Below, piece after piece: positions 48,251 to 63,200 of a stretch of 64,000 nt of DNA; within the stretch, counting starts at the first letter, position 1; the number at the start of each line of letters is the position of its first letter. Location of the stretch: NCBI RefSeq assembly GCF_037975245.1, contig NC_092565.1, forward strand, positions 13,853,499 through 13,917,498. The letters are read 5' to 3'. The notes beneath the pieces were generated by a model that made no database searches, had not been told where the DNA came from, and saw only the letters and a list, made by a program, of their open reading frames with translations. A program made the translations under genes and the position numbers. This DNA is from Apostichopus japonicus (taxonomy: Eukaryota; Echinodermata; Holothuroidea; Aspidochirotida; Stichopodidae).

Positions 48251-51200
48251 GTGGCGCGATGGCTTGGCGCACTGTACGAGCTGATGAGCGAGACTCTCTT
48301 TTGCATCGGTGGTTCGAACCCCGGTGACGTGCGTCTTTTGCCGATCTTTTACAGCTCGTGCCTACATGGGGAGCTGCAAGTATTAGTTAATCGGCCTAAT
48401 ATCTCAGTCCATACAGTGGCGCGATGGCTTGGCGCACTGTACGAGCTGATGAGCGAGACTCTCTTTTGCATCGGTGGTTCGAACCCCGGTGACGTGCGTC
48501 TTTTACAGCTCGTGCCTACATGGGGAGCTGTAAGTATTAGTTAATCGGCCTAATATCTCAGTCCATACAGTGGCGCGATGGCTTGGCGCACTGTACGAGC
48601 TGATGAGCGAGACTCTCTTTTGCATCGGTGGTTTGAACCCCGGTGACGTGCGTCTTTTACAGCTCGTGCCTACATGGGGAGGTGTAAGTATTAGTTAATC
48701 GGCCTAATATCTCAGTCCATACAGTGGCGCGATGGCTTGGCGCACTGTACGAGCTGATGAGCGAGACTCTCTTTTGCATCGGTGGTTCGAACCCCGGTGA
48801 CGTGCGTCTTTTGCCGATCTTTTACAGCTCGTGCCTACATGGGGAGCTGCAAGTATTAGTTAATCGGCCTAATATCTCAGTCCATACAGTGGCGCGATGG
48901 CTTGGCGCACTGTACGAGCTGATGAGCGAGACTCTCTTTTGCATCGGTGGTTCGAACCCCGGTGACGTGCGTCTTTTACAGCTCGTGCCTACATGGGGAG
49001 CTGTAAGTATTAGTTAATCGGCCTAATATCTCAGTCCATACATTGGCGCGATGGCTTGGCGCACTGTACGAGCTGATGAGCGAGACTCTCTTTTGCATCG
49101 GTGGTTCGAACCCCGGTGACGTGCGTCTTTTACAGCTCGTGCCTACATCGGGAGCTGTAAGTATTAGTTAATCGGCCTAATATCTCAGTCCATACAGTGG
49201 CGCGATGGCTTGGCGCACTGTACGAGCTGATGAGCGAGACTCTCTTTTGCATCGGTGGTTCGAATACCGGTGACGTGCGTCTTTTACAGCTCGTGCCTAC
49301 ATGGGGAGCTGTAAGTATTAGTTAATCGGCCTAATATCTCAGTCCATACAGTGGCGCGATGGCTTGGCGCACTGTACGAGCTGATGAGCGAGACTCTCTT
49401 TTGCATCGGTGGTTCGAACCCCGGTGACGTGCGTCTTTTACAGCTCGTGCCTACATGGGGAGCTGTAAGTATTAGTTAATCGGCCTAATATCTCAGTCCA
49501 TACAGTGGCGCGATGGCTTGGCGCACTGTACGAGCTGATGAGCGAGACTCTCTTTTGCATCGGTGGTTCGAACCCCGGTGACGTGCGTCTTTTACAGCTC
49601 GTGCCTACATGGGGAGCTGCAAGTATTAGTTAATCGGCCTAATATCTCAGTCCATACAGTGGCGCGATGGCTTGGCGCACTGTACGAGCTGATGAGCGAG
49701 ACTCTCTTTTGCATCGGTGGTTCGAACCCCGGTGACGTGCGTCTTTTGCCGATCTTTTACAGCTCGTGCCTACATGGGGAACTGTAAGTATTAGTTAATC
49801 GGCCTAATATCTCAGTCCATACAGTGGCGCGATGGCTTGGCGCACTGTACGAGCTGATGAGCGAGACTCTCTTTTGCATCGGTGGTTCGAACCCCGGTGA
49901 CGTGCGTCTTTTACAGCTCGTGCCTACATGGGGAGCTGTAAGTATTAGTTAATCGGCCTAATATCTCAGTCCATACAGTGGCGCGATGGCTTGGCGCACT
50001 GTACGAGCTGATGAGCGAGACTCTCTTTTGCATCGGTGGTTCGAACCCCGGTGACGTGCGTCTTTTACAGCTCGTGCCTACATGGGGAGCTGTAAGTATT
50101 AGTTAATCGGCCTAATATCTCAGTCCATACAGTGGCGCGATGGCTTGGCGCACTGTACGAGCTGATGAGCGAGACTCTCTTTTGCATCGGTGGTTCGAAC
50201 CCCGGTGACGTGCGTCTTTTACAGCTCGTGCCTACATGGGGAGCTGCAAGTATTAGTTAATCGGCCTAATATCTCAGTCCATACAGTGGCGCGATGGCTT
50301 GGCGCACTGTACGAGCTGATGAGCGAGACTCTCTTTTGCATCGGTGGTTCGAACCCCGGTGACGTGCGTCTTTTGCCGATCTTTTACAGCTCGTGCCTAC
50401 ATGGGGAGCTGTAAGTATTAGTTAATCGGCCTAATATCTCAGTCCATACAGTGGCGCGATGGCTTGGCGCACTGTACGAGCTGATGAGCGAGACTCTCTT
50501 TTGCATCGGTGGTTCGAACCCCGGTGACGTGCGTCTTTTACAGCTCGTGCCTACATGGGGAGCTGTAAGTATTAGTTAATCGGCCTAATATCTCAGTCCA
50601 TACAGTGGCGCGATGGCTTGGCGCACTGTACGAGCTGATGAGCGAGACTCTCTTTTGCATCGGTGGTTCGAACCCCGGTGACGTGCGTCTTTTACAGCTC
50701 GTGCCTACATGGGGAGCTGTAAGTATTAGTTAATCGGCCTAATATCTCAGTCCATACAGTGGCGCGATGGCTTGGCGCACTGTACGAGCTGATGAGCGAG
50801 ACTCTCTTTTGCATCGGTGGTTCGAACACCGGTGACGTGCGTCTTTTACAGCTCGTGCCTACATGGGGAGCTGTAAGTATTAGTTAATCGGCCTAATATC
50901 TCAGTCCATACAGTGGTGCGATGGCTTGGCGCACTGTACGAGCTGATGAGCGAGACTCTCTTTTGCATCGGTGGTTCGAACCCCGGTGACGTGCGTCTTT
51001 TGCCGATCTTTTACAGCTCGTGCCTACATGGGAAGCTGCAAGTATTAGTTAATCGGCCTAATATCTCAGTCCATACAGTGGCGCGATGGCTTGGCGCACT
51101 GTACGAGCTGATGAGCGAGACTCTCTTTTGCATCGGTGGTTCGAACCCCGGTGACGTGCGTCTTTTACAGCTCGTGCCTACATGGGGAGCTGTAAGTATT

Positions 51201-54200
51201 AGTTAATCGGCCTAATATCTCAGTCCATACAGTGGCGCGATGGCTTGGCGCACTGTACGAGCTGATGAGCGAGACTCTCTTTTGCATCGGTAGTTCGAAC
51301 CCCTGTGACGTGCGTCTTTTACAGCTCGTGCCTACATGGGGAGCTGTAAGTATTAGTTAATCGGCCTAATATCTCAGTCCATACAGTGGCGCGATGGCTT
51401 GGCGCACTGTACGAGCTGATGAGCGAGACTCTCTTTTGCATCGGTGGTTCGAACACCGGTGACGTGCGTCTTTTACAGCTCGTGCCTACATGGGGAGCTG
51501 TAAGTATTAGTTAATCGGCCTAATATCTCAGTCCATACAGTGGCGCGATGGCTTGGCGCACTGTACGAGCTGATGAGCGAGACTCTCTTTTGCATCGGTG
51601 GTTCGAACCCCGGTGACGTGCGTCTTTTGCCGATCTTTTACAGCTCGTGCCTACATGGGGAGCTGCAAGTATTAGTTAATCGGCCTAATATCTCAGTCCA
51701 TACAGTGGCGCGATGGCTTGGCGCACTGTACGAGCTGATGAGCGAGACTCTCTTTTGCATCGGTGGTTCGAACCCCGGTGACGTGCGTCTTTTGCCGATC
51801 TTTTACAGCTCGTGCCTACATGGGGAGCTGTAAGTATTAGTAAATCGGCCTAATATCTCAGTCCATACAGTGGCGCGATGGCTTGGCGCACTGTACGAGC
51901 TGATGAGCGAGACTCTCTTTTGCATCGGTGGTTCGAACCCCGGTGACGTGCGTCTTTTACAGCTCGTGCCTACATGGGGAGCTGTAAGTATTAGTTAATC
52001 GGCCTAATATCTCAGTCCATACAGTGGCGCGATGGCTTGGCGCACTGTACGAGCTGATGAGCGAGACTCTCTTTTGCATCGGTGGTTCGAACCCCGGTGA
52101 CGTGCGTCTTTTACAGCTCGTGCCTACATGGGGAGCTGTAAGTATTAGTTAATCGGCCTAATATCTCAGTCCATACAGTGGCGCGATGGCTTGGCGCACT
52201 GTACGAGCTGATGAGCGAGACTCTCTTTTGCATCGGTGGTTCGAACACCGGTGACGTGCGTCTTTTACAGCTCGTGCCTACATGGGGAGCTGTAAGTATT
52301 AGTTAATCGGCCTAATATCTCAGTCCATACAGTGGCGCGATGGCTTGGCGCACTGTACGAGCTGATGAGCGAGACTCTCTTTTGCATCGGTGGTTCGAAC
52401 CCCGGTGACGTGCGTCTTTTGCCGATCTTTTACAGCTCGTGCCTACATGGGGAGCTGCAAGTATTAGTTAATCGGCCTAATATCTCAGTCCATACAGTGG
52501 CGCGATGGCTTGGCGCACTGTACGAGCTGATGAGCGAGACTCTCTTTTGCATCGGTGGTTCGAACCCCGGTGACGTGCGTCTTTTGCCGATCTTTTACAG
52601 CTCGTGCCTACATGGGGAGCTGTAAGTATTAGTTAATCGGCCTAATATCTCGGTCCATACAGTGGCGCGATGGCTTGGCGCACTGTACGAGCTGATGAGC
52701 GAGACTCTCTTTTGCATCGGTGGTTCGAACCCCGGTGACGTGCGTCTTTTGCCGATCTTTTACAGCTCGTGCCTACATGGGGAGCTGCAAGTATTAGTTA
52801 ATCGGCCTAATATCTCAGTCCATACAGTGGCGCGATGGCTTGGCGCACTGTACGAGCTGATGAGCGAGACTCTCTTTTGCATCGGTGGTTCGAACCCCGG
52901 TGACGTGCGTCTTTTACAGCTCGTGCCTACATGGGGAGCTGTAAGTATTAGTTAATCGGCCTAATATCTCAGTCCATACAGTGGCGCGATGGCTTGGCGC
53001 ACTGTACGAGCTGATGAGCGAGACTCTCTTTTGCATCGGTGGTTTGAACCCCGGTGACGTGCGTCTTTTACAGCTCGTGCCTACATGGGGAGGTGTAAGT
53101 ATTAGTTAATCGGCCTAATATCTCAGTCCATACAGTGGCGCGATGGCTTGGCGCACTGTACGAGCTGATGAGCGAGACTCTCTTTTGCATCGGTGGTTCG
53201 AACCCCGGTGACGTGCGTCTTTTGCCGATCTTTTACAGCTCGTGCCTACATGGGGAGCTGTAAGTATTAGTTAATCGGCCTAATATCTCAGTCCATACAG
53301 TGGCGCGATGGCTTGGCGCACTGTACGAGCTGATGAGCGAGACTCTCTTTTGCATCGGTGGTTCGAACCCCGGTGACGTGCGTCTTTTACAGCTCGTGCC
53401 TACATGGGGAGCTGTAAGTATTAGTTAATCGGCCTAATATCTCAGTCCATACAGTGGCGCGATGGCTTGGCGCACTGTACGAGCTGATGAGCGAGACTCT
53501 CTTTTGCATCGGTGGTTCGAACCCCGGTGACGTGCGTCTTTTACAGCTCGTGCCTACATGGGGAGCTGTAAGTATTAGTTAATCGGCCTAATATCTCAGT
53601 CCATACAGTGGCGCGATGGCTTGGCGCACTGTACGAGCTGATGAGCGAGACTCTCTTTTGCATCGGTGGTTCGAACCCCGGTGACGTGCGTCTTTTACAG
53701 CTCGTGCCTACATGGGGAGCTGTAAGTATTAGTTAATCGGCCTAATATCTCAGTCCATACAGTGGCGCGATGGCTTGGCGCACTGTACGAGCTGATGAGC
53801 GAGACTCTCTTTTGCATCGGTGGTTTGAACCCCGGTGACGTGCGTCTTTTACAGCTCGTGCCTACATGGGGAGGTGTAAGTATTAGTTAATCGGCCTAAT
53901 ATCTCAGTCCATACAGTGGCGCGATGGCTTGGCGCACTGTACGAGCTGATGAGCGAGACTCTCTTTTGCATCGGTGGTTCGAACCCCGGTGACGTGCGTC
54001 TTTTGCCGATCTTTTACAGCTCGTGCCTACATGGGGAGCTGTAAGTATTAGTTAATCGGCCTAATATCTCAGTCCATACAGTGGCGCGATGGCTTGGCGC
54101 ACTGTACGAGCTGATGAGCGAGACTCTCTTTTGCATCGGTGGTTCGAACCCCGGTGACGTGCGTCTTTTACAGCTCGTGCCTACATGGGGAGCTGTAAGT

Positions 54201-57200
54201 ATTAGTTAATCGGCCTAATATCTCAGTCCATACAGTGGCGCGATGGCTTGGCGCACTGTACGAGCTGATGAGCGAGACTCTCTTTTGCATCGGTGGTTCG
54301 AACCCCGGTGACGTGCGTCTTTTACAGCTCGTGCCTACATGGGGAGCTGTAAGTATTAGTTAATCGGCCTAATATCTCAGTCCATACAGTGGCGCGATGG
54401 CTTGGCGCACTGTACGAGCTGATGAGCGAGACTCTCTTTTGCATCGGTGGTTCGAACCCCGGTGACGTGCGTCTTTTACAGCTCGTGCCTACATGGGGAG
54501 CTGTAAGTATTAGTTAATCGGCCTAATATCTCAGTCCATACAGTGGCGCGATGGCTTGGCGCACTGTACGAGCTGATGAGCGAGACTCTCTTTTGCATCG
54601 GTGGTTCGAACACCGGTGACGTGCGTCTTTTACAGCTCGTGCCTACATGGGGAGCTGTAAGTATTAGTTAATCGGCCTAATATCTCAGTCCATACAGTGG
54701 CGCGATGGCTTGGCGCACTGTACGAGCTGATGAGCGAGACTCTCTTTTGCATCGGTGGTTCGAACCCCGGTGACGTGCGTCTTTTGCCGATCTTTTACAG
54801 CTCGTGCCTACATGGGGAGCTGCAAGTATTAGTTAATCGGCCTAATATCTCAGTCCATACAGTGGCGCGATGGCTTGGCGCACTGTACGAGCTGATGAGC
54901 GAGACTCTCTTTTGCATCGGTGGTTCGAACCCCGGTGACGTGCGTCTATTGCCGATCTTTTACAGCTCGTGCCTACATGGGGAGCTGTAAGTATTAGTAA
55001 ATCGGCCTAATATCTCAGTCCATACAGTGGCGCGATGGCTTGGCGCACTGTACGAGCTGATGAGCGAGACTCTCTTTTGCATCGGTGGTTTGAACCCCGG
55101 TGACGTGCGTCTTTTGCCGATCTTTTACAGCTCGTGCCTACATGGGGAGCTGCAAGTATTAGTTAATCGGCCTAATATCTCAGTCCATACAGTGGCGCGA
55201 TGGCTTGGCGCACTGTACGAACTGATGAGCGAGACTCTCTTTTGCATCGGTGGTTCGAACCCCGGTGACGTGCGTCTTTTACAGCTCGTGCCTACATGGG
55301 GAGCTGTAAGTATTAGTTAATCGGCCTAATATCTCAGTCCATACAGTGGCGCGATGGCTTGGCGCACTGTACGAGCTGATGAGCGAGACTCTCTTTTGCA
55401 TCGGTGGTTCGAACACCGGTGACGTGCGTCTTTTACAGCTCGTGCCTACATGGGGAGCTGTAAGTATTAGTTAATCGGCCTAATATCTCAGTCCATACAG
55501 TGGCGCGATGGCTTGGCGCACTGTACGAGCTGATGAGCGAGACTCTCTTTTGCATCGGTGGTTCGAACCCCGGTGACGTGCGTCTTTTGCCGATCATTTA
55601 CAGCTCGTGCCTACATGGGGAGCTGCAAGTATTAGTTAATCGGCCTAATATCTCAGTCCATACAGTGGCGCGATGGCTTGGCGCACTGTACGAGCTGATG
55701 AGCGAGACTCTCTTTTGCATCGGTGGTTCGAACCCCGGTGACGTGCGTGTTTTGCCGATCTTTTACAGCTCGTGCCTACATGGGGAGCTGTAAGTATTAG
55801 TTAATCGGCCTAATATCTCAGTCCATACAGTGGCGCGATGGCTTGGCGCACTGTACGAGCTGATGAGCGAGACTCTCTTTTGCATCGGTGGTTCGAACCC
55901 CGGTGACGTGCGTCTTTTGCCGATCTTTTACAGATCGTGCCTACATGGGGAGCTGCAAGTATTAGTTAATCGGCCTAATATCTCAGTCCATACAGTGGCG
56001 CGATGGCTTGGCGCACTGTACGAGCTGATGAGCGAGACTCTCTTTTGCATCGGTGGTTCGAACCCCGGTGACGTGCGTCTTTTACAGCTCGTGCCTACAT
56101 GGGGAGCTGTAAGTATTAGTTAATCGGCCTAATATCTCAGTCCATACATTGGCGCGATGGCTTGGCGCACTGTACGAGCTGATGAGCGAGACTCTCTTTT
56201 GCATCGGTGGTTCGAACCCCGGTGACGTGCGTCTTTTACAGCTCGTGCCTACATGGGGAGCTGTAAGTATTAGTTAATCGGCCTAATATCTCAGTCCATA
56301 CAGTGGCGCGATGGCTTGGCGCACTGTACGAGCTGATGAGCGAGACTCTCTTTTGCATCGGTGGTTCGAACCCCGGTGACGTGCGTCTTTTACAGCTCGT
56401 GCCTACATGGGGAGCTGCAAGTATTAGTTAATCGGCCTAATATCTCAGTCCATACAGTGGCGCGATGGCTTGGCGCACTGTACGAGCTGATGAGCGAGAC
56501 TCTCTTTTGCATCGGTGGTTCGAACCCCGGTGACGTGCGTCTTTTGCCGATCTTTTACAGCTCGTGCCTACATGGGGAGCTGTAAGTATTAGTTAATCGG
56601 CCTAATATCTCAGTCCATACAGTGGCGCGATGGCTTGGCGCACTGTACGAGCTGATGAGCGAGACTCTCTTTTGCATCGGTGGTTCGAACCCCGGTGACG
56701 TGCGTCTTTTACAGCTCGTGCCTACATGGGGAGCTGTAAGTATTAGTTAATCGGCCTAATATCTCAGTCCATACAGTGGCGCGATGGCTTGGCGCACTGT
56801 ACGAGCTGATGAGCGAGACTCTCTTTTGCATCGGTGGTTCGAACCCCGGTGACGTGCGTCTTTTACAGCTCGTGCCTACATGGGGAGCTGTAAGTATTAG
56901 TTAATCGGCCTAATATCTCAGTCCATACAGTGGCGCGATGGCTTGGCGCACTGTACGAGCTGATGAGCGAGACTCTCTTTTGCATCGGTGGTTCGAACAC
57001 CGGTGACGTGCGTCTTTTACAGCTCGTGCCTACATGGGGAGCTGTAAGTATTAGTTAATCGGCCTAATATCTCAGTCCATACAGTGGTGCGATGGCTTGG
57101 CGCACTGTACGAGCTGATGAGCGAGACTCTCTTTTGCATCGGTGGTTCGAACCCCGGTGACGTGCGTCTTTTGCCGATCTTTTACAGCTCGTGCCTACAT

Positions 57201-60200
57201 GGGAAGCTGCAAGTATTAGTTAATCGGCCTAATATCTCAGTCCATACAGTGGCGCGATGGCTTGGCGCACTGTACGAGCTGATGAGCGAGACTCTCTTTT
57301 GCATCGGTGGTTCGAACCCCGGTGACGTGCGTCTTTTACAGCTCGTGCCTACATGGGGAGCTGTAAGTATTAGTTAATCGGCCTAATATCTCAGTCCATA
57401 CAGTGGCGCGATGGCTTGGCGCACTGTACGAGCTGATGAGCGAGACTCTCTTTTGCATCGGTAGTTCGAACCCCTGTGACGTGCGTCTTTTACAGCTCGT
57501 GCCTACATGGGGAGCTGTAAGTATTAGTTAATCGGCCTAATATCTCAGTCCATACAGTGGCGCGATGGCTTGGCGCACTGTACGAGCTGATGAGCGAGAC
57601 TCTCTTTTGCATCGGTGGTTCGAACACCGGTGACGTGCGTCTTTTACAGCTCGTGCCTACATGGGGAGCTGTAAGTATTAGTTAATCGGCCTAATATCTC
57701 AGTCCATACAGTGGCGCGATGGCTTGGCGCACTGTACGAGCTGATGAGCGAGACTCTCTTTTGCATCGGTGGTTCGAACCCCGGTGACGTGCGTCTTTTG
57801 CCGATCTTTTACAGCTCGTGCCTACATGGGGAGCTGCAAGTATTAGTTAATCGGCCTAATATCTCAGTCCATACAGTGGCGCGATGGCTTGGCGCACTGT
57901 ACGAGCTGATGAGCGAGACTCTCTTTTGCATCGGTGGTTCGAACCCCGGTGACGTGCGTCTTTTGCCGATCTTTTACAGCTCGTGCCTACATGGGGAGCT
58001 GTAAGTATTAGTAAATCGGCCTAATATCTCAGTCCATACAGTGGCGCGATGGCTTGGCGCACTGTACGAGCTGATGAGCGAGACTCTCTTTTGCATCGGT
58101 GGTTCGAACCCCGGTGACGTGCGTCTTTTACAGCTCGTGCCTACATGGGGAGCTGTAAGTATTAGTTAATCGGCCTAATATCTCAGTCCATACAGTGGCG
58201 CGATGGCTTGGCGCACTGTACGAGCTGATGAGCGAGACTCTCTTTTGCATCGGTGGTTCGAACCCCGGTGACGTGCGTCTTTTACAGCTCGTGCCTACAT
58301 GGGGAGCTGTAAGTATTAGTTAATCGGCCTAATATCTCAGTCCATACAGTGGCGCGATGGCTTGGCGCACTGTACGAGCTGATGAGCGAGACTCTCTTTT
58401 GCATCGGTGGTTCGAACCCCGGTGACGTGCGTCTTTTACAGCTCGTGCCTACATGGGGAGCTGTAAGTATTAGTTAATCGGCCTAATATCTCAGTCCATA
58501 CAGTGGCGCGATGGCTTGGCGCACTGTACGAGCTGATGAGCGAGACTCTCTTTTGCATCGGTGGTTCGAACCCCGGTGACGTGCGTCTTTTACAGCTCGT
58601 GCCTACATGGGGAGCTGTAAGTATTAGTTAATCGGCCTAATATCTCAGTCCATACAGTGGCGCGATGGCTTGGCGCACTGTACGAGCTGATGAGCGAGAC
58701 TCTCTTTTGCATCGGTGGTTCGAACACCGGTGACGTGCGTCTTTTACAGCTCGTGCCTACATGGGGAGCTGTAAGTATTAGTTAATCGGCCTAATATCTC
58801 AGTCCATACAGTGGCGCGATGGCTTGGCGCACTGTACGAGCTGATGAGCGAGACTCTCTTTTGCATCGGTGGTTCGAACCCCGGTGACGTGCGTCTTTTG
58901 CCGATCTTTTACAGCTCGTGCCTACATGGGGAGCTGCAAGTATTAGTTAATCGGCCTAATATCTCAGTCCATACAGTGGCGCGATGGCTTGGCGCACTGT
59001 ACGAGCTGATGAGCGAGACTCTCTTTTGCATCGGTGGTTCGAACCCCGGTGACGTGCGTCTTTTGCCGATCTTTTACAGCTCGTGCCAACATGGGGAGCT
59101 GTAAGTATTAGTTAATCGGCCTAATATCTCGGTCCATACAGTGGCGCGATGGCTTGGCGCACTGTACGAGCTGATGAGCGAGACTCTCTTTTGCATCGGT
59201 GGTTCGAACCCCGGTGACGTGCGTCTTTTACAGCTCGTGCCTACATGGGGAGCTGTAAGTATTAGTTAATCGGCCTAATATCTCAGTCCATACAGTGGCG
59301 CGATGGCTTGGCGCACTGTACGAGCTGATGAGCGAGACTCTCTTTTGCATCGGTGGTTCGAACCCCGGTGACGTGCGTCCTTTGCCGATCTTTTACAGCT
59401 CGTGCCTACATGGGGAGCTGCAAGTATTAGTTAATCGGCCTAATATCTCAGTCCATACAGTGGCGCGATGGCTTGGCGCACTGTACGAACTGATGTGCGA
59501 GACTGTCTTTTGCATCGGTGGTTCGAACCCCGGTGACGTGCGTCTTTTACAGCTCGTGCCTACATGGGGAGCTGTAAGTATTAGTTAATCGGCCTAATAT
59601 CTCAGTCCATACAGTGGCGCGATGGCTTGGCGCACTGTACGAGCTGATGAGCGAGACTCTCTTTTGCATCGGTGGTTCGAACCCCGGTGACGTGCGTCTT
59701 TTGCCGATCTTTTACAGCTCGTGCCTACATGGGGAGCTGTAAGTATTAGTTAATCGGCCTAATATCTCAGTCCATACAGTGGCGCGATGGCTTGGCGCAC
59801 TGTACGAGCTGATGAGCGAGACTCTCTTTTGCATCGGTGGTTCGAACCCCGGTGACGTGCGTCTTTTACAGCTCGTGCCTACATGGGGAGCTGTAAGTAT
59901 TAGTTAATCGGCCTAATATCTCAGTCCATACAGTGGCGCGATGGCTTGGCGCACTGTACGAGCTGATGAGCGAGACTCTCTTTTGCATCGGTAGTTCGAA
60001 CCCCTGTGACGTGCGTCTTTTACAGCTCGTGCCTACATGGGGAGCTGTAAGTATTAGTTAATCGGCCTAATATCTCAGTCCATACAGTGGCGCGATGGCT
60101 TGGCGCACTGTACGAGCTGATGAGCGAGACTCTCTTTTGCATCGGTGGTTCGAACCCCGGTGACGTGCGTCTTTTACAGCTCGTGCCTACATGGGGAGCT

Positions 60201-63200
60201 GCAAGTATTAGTTAATCGGCCTAATATCTCAGTCCATACAGTGGCGCGATGGCTTGGCGCACTGTACGAGCTGATGAGCGAGACTCTCTTTTGCATCGGT
60301 GGTTCGAACCCCGGTGACGTGCGTCTTTTGCCGATCTTTTACAGCTCGTGCCTACATGGGGAGCTGTAAGTATTAGTTAATCGGCCTAATATCTCAGTCC
60401 ATACAGTGGCGCGATGGCTTGGCGCACTGTACGAGCTGATGAGCGAGACTCTCTTTTGCATCGGTGGTTCGAACCCCGGTGACGTGCGTCTTTTACAGCT
60501 CGTGCCTACATGGGGAGCTGCAAGTATTAGTTAATCGGCCTAATATCTCAGTCCATACAGTGGCGCGATGGCTTGGCGCACTGTACGAGCTGATGAGCGA
60601 GACTCTCTTTTGCATCGGTGGTTCGAACCCCGGTGACGTGCGTCTTTTGCCGATCTTTTACAGCTCGTGCCTACATGGGGAGCTGCAAGTATTAGTTAAT
60701 CGGCCTAATATCTCAGTCCATACAGTGGCGCGATGGCTTGGCGCACTGTACGAGCTGATGAGCGAGACTCTCTTTTGCATCGGTGGTTCGAACCCCGGTG
60801 ACGTGCGTCTTTTACAGCTCGTGCCTACATGGGGAGCTGTAAGTATTAGTTAATCGGCCTAATATCTCAGTCCATACATTGGCGCGATGGCTTGGCGCAC
60901 TGTACGAGCTGATGAGCGAGACTCTCTTTTGCATCGGTGGTTCGAACCCCGGTGACGTGCGTCCTTTACAGCTCGTGCCTACATGGGGAGCTGTAAGTAT
61001 TAGTTAATCGGCCTAATATCTCAGTCCATACAGTGGCGCGATGGCTTGGCGCACTGTACGAGCTGATGAGCGAGACTCTCTTTTGCATCGGTGGTTCGAA
61101 CCCCGGTGACGTGCGTCTTTTACAGCTCGTGCCTACATGGGGAGCTGTAAGTATTAGTTAATCGGCCTAATATCTCAGTCCATACAGTGGCGCGATGGCT
61201 TGGCGCACTGTACGAGCTGATGAGCGAGACTCTCTTTTGCATCGGTGGTTCGAACCCCGGTGACGTGCGTCTTTTACAGCTCGTGCCTACATGGGGAGCT
61301 GCAAGTATTAGTTAATCGGCCTAATATCTCAGTCCATACAGTGGCGCGATGGCTTGGCGCACTGTACGAGCTGATGAGCGAGACTCTCTTTTGCATCGGT
61401 GGTTCGAACCCCGGTGACGTGCGTCTTTTGCCGATCTTTTACAGCTCGTGCCTACATGGGGAGCTGTAAGTATTAGTTAATCGGCCTAATATCTCAGTCC
61501 ATACAGTGGCGCGATGGCTTGGCGCACTGTACGAGCTGATGAGCGAGACTCTCTTTTGCATCGGTGGTTCGAACCCCGGTGACGTGCGTCTTTTACAGCT
61601 CGTGCCTACATGGGGAGCTGCAAGTATTAGTTAATCGGCCTAATATCTCAGTCCATACAGTGGCGCGATGGCTTGGCGCACTGTACGAGCTGATGAGCGA
61701 GACTCTCTTTTGCATCGGTGGTTCGAACCCCGGTGACGTGCGTCTTTTGCCGATCTTTTACAGCTCGTGCCTACATGGGGAGCTGTAAGTATTAGTTAAT
61801 CGGCCTAATATCTCAGTCCATACAGTGGCGCGATGGCTTGGCGCACTGTACGAGCTGATGAGCGAGACTCTCTTTTGCATCGGTGGTTCGAACCCCGGTG
61901 ACGTGCGTCTTTTGCCGATCTTTTACAGCTCGTGCCTACATGGGGAGCTGCAAGTATTAGTTAATCGGCCTAATATCTCAGTCCATACAGTGGCGCGATG
62001 GCTTGGCGCACTGTACGAGCTGATGAGCGAGACTCTCTTTTGCATCGGTGGTTCGAACCCCGGTGACGTGCGTCTTTTACAGCTCGTGCCTACATGGGGA
62101 GCTGTAAGTATTAGTTAATCGGCCTAATATCTCAGTCCATACATTGGCGCGATGGCTTGGCGCACTGTACGAGCTGATGAGCGAGACTCTCTTTTGCATC
62201 GGTGGTTCGAACCCCGGTGACGTGCGTCTTTTACAGCTCGTGCCTACATGGGGAGCTGTAAGTATTAGTTAATCGGCCTAATATCTCAGTCCATACAGTG
62301 GCGCGATGGCTTGGCGCACTGTACGAGCTGATGAGCGAGACTCTCTTTTGCATCGGTGGTTCGAACCCCGGTGACGTGCGTCTTTTACAGCTCGTGCCTA
62401 CATGGGGAGCTGTAAGTATTAGTTAATCGGCCTAATATCTCAGTCCATACAGTGGCGCGATGGCTTGGCGCACTGTACGAGCTGATGAGCGAGACTCTCT
62501 TTTGCATCGGTGGTTCGAACCCCGGTGACGTGCGTCTTTTACAGCTCGTGCCTACATGGGGAGCTGCAAGTATTAGTTAATCGGCCTAATATCTCAGTCC
62601 ATACAGTGGCGCGATGGCTTGGCGCACTGTACGAGCTGATGAGCGAGACTCTCTTTTGCATCGGTGGTTCGAACCCCGGTGACGTGCGTCTTTTGCCGAT
62701 CTTTTACAGCTCGTGCCTACATGGGGAGCTGTAAGTATTAGTTAATCGGCCTAATATCTCAGTCCATACAGTGGCGCGATGGCTTGGCGCACTGTACGAG
62801 CTGATGAGCGAGACTCTCTTTTGCATCGGTGGTTCGAACCCCGGTGACGTGCGTCTTTTACAGCTCGTGCCTACATGGGGAGCTGCAAGTATTAGTTAAT
62901 CGGCCTAATATCTCAGTCCATACAGTGGCGCGATGGCTTGGCGCACTGTACGAGCTGATGAGCGAGACTCTCTTTTGCATCGGTGGTTCGAACCCCGGTG
63001 ACGTGCGTCTTTTGCCGATCTTTTACAGCTCGTGCCTACATGGGGAGCTGTAAGTATTAGTTAATCGGCCTAATATCTCAGTCCATACAGTGGCGCGATG
63101 GCTTGGCGCACTGTACGAGCTGATGAGCGAGACTCTCTTTTGCATCGGTGGTTCGAACCCCGGTGACGTGCGTCTTTTACAGCTCGTGCCTACATGGGGA

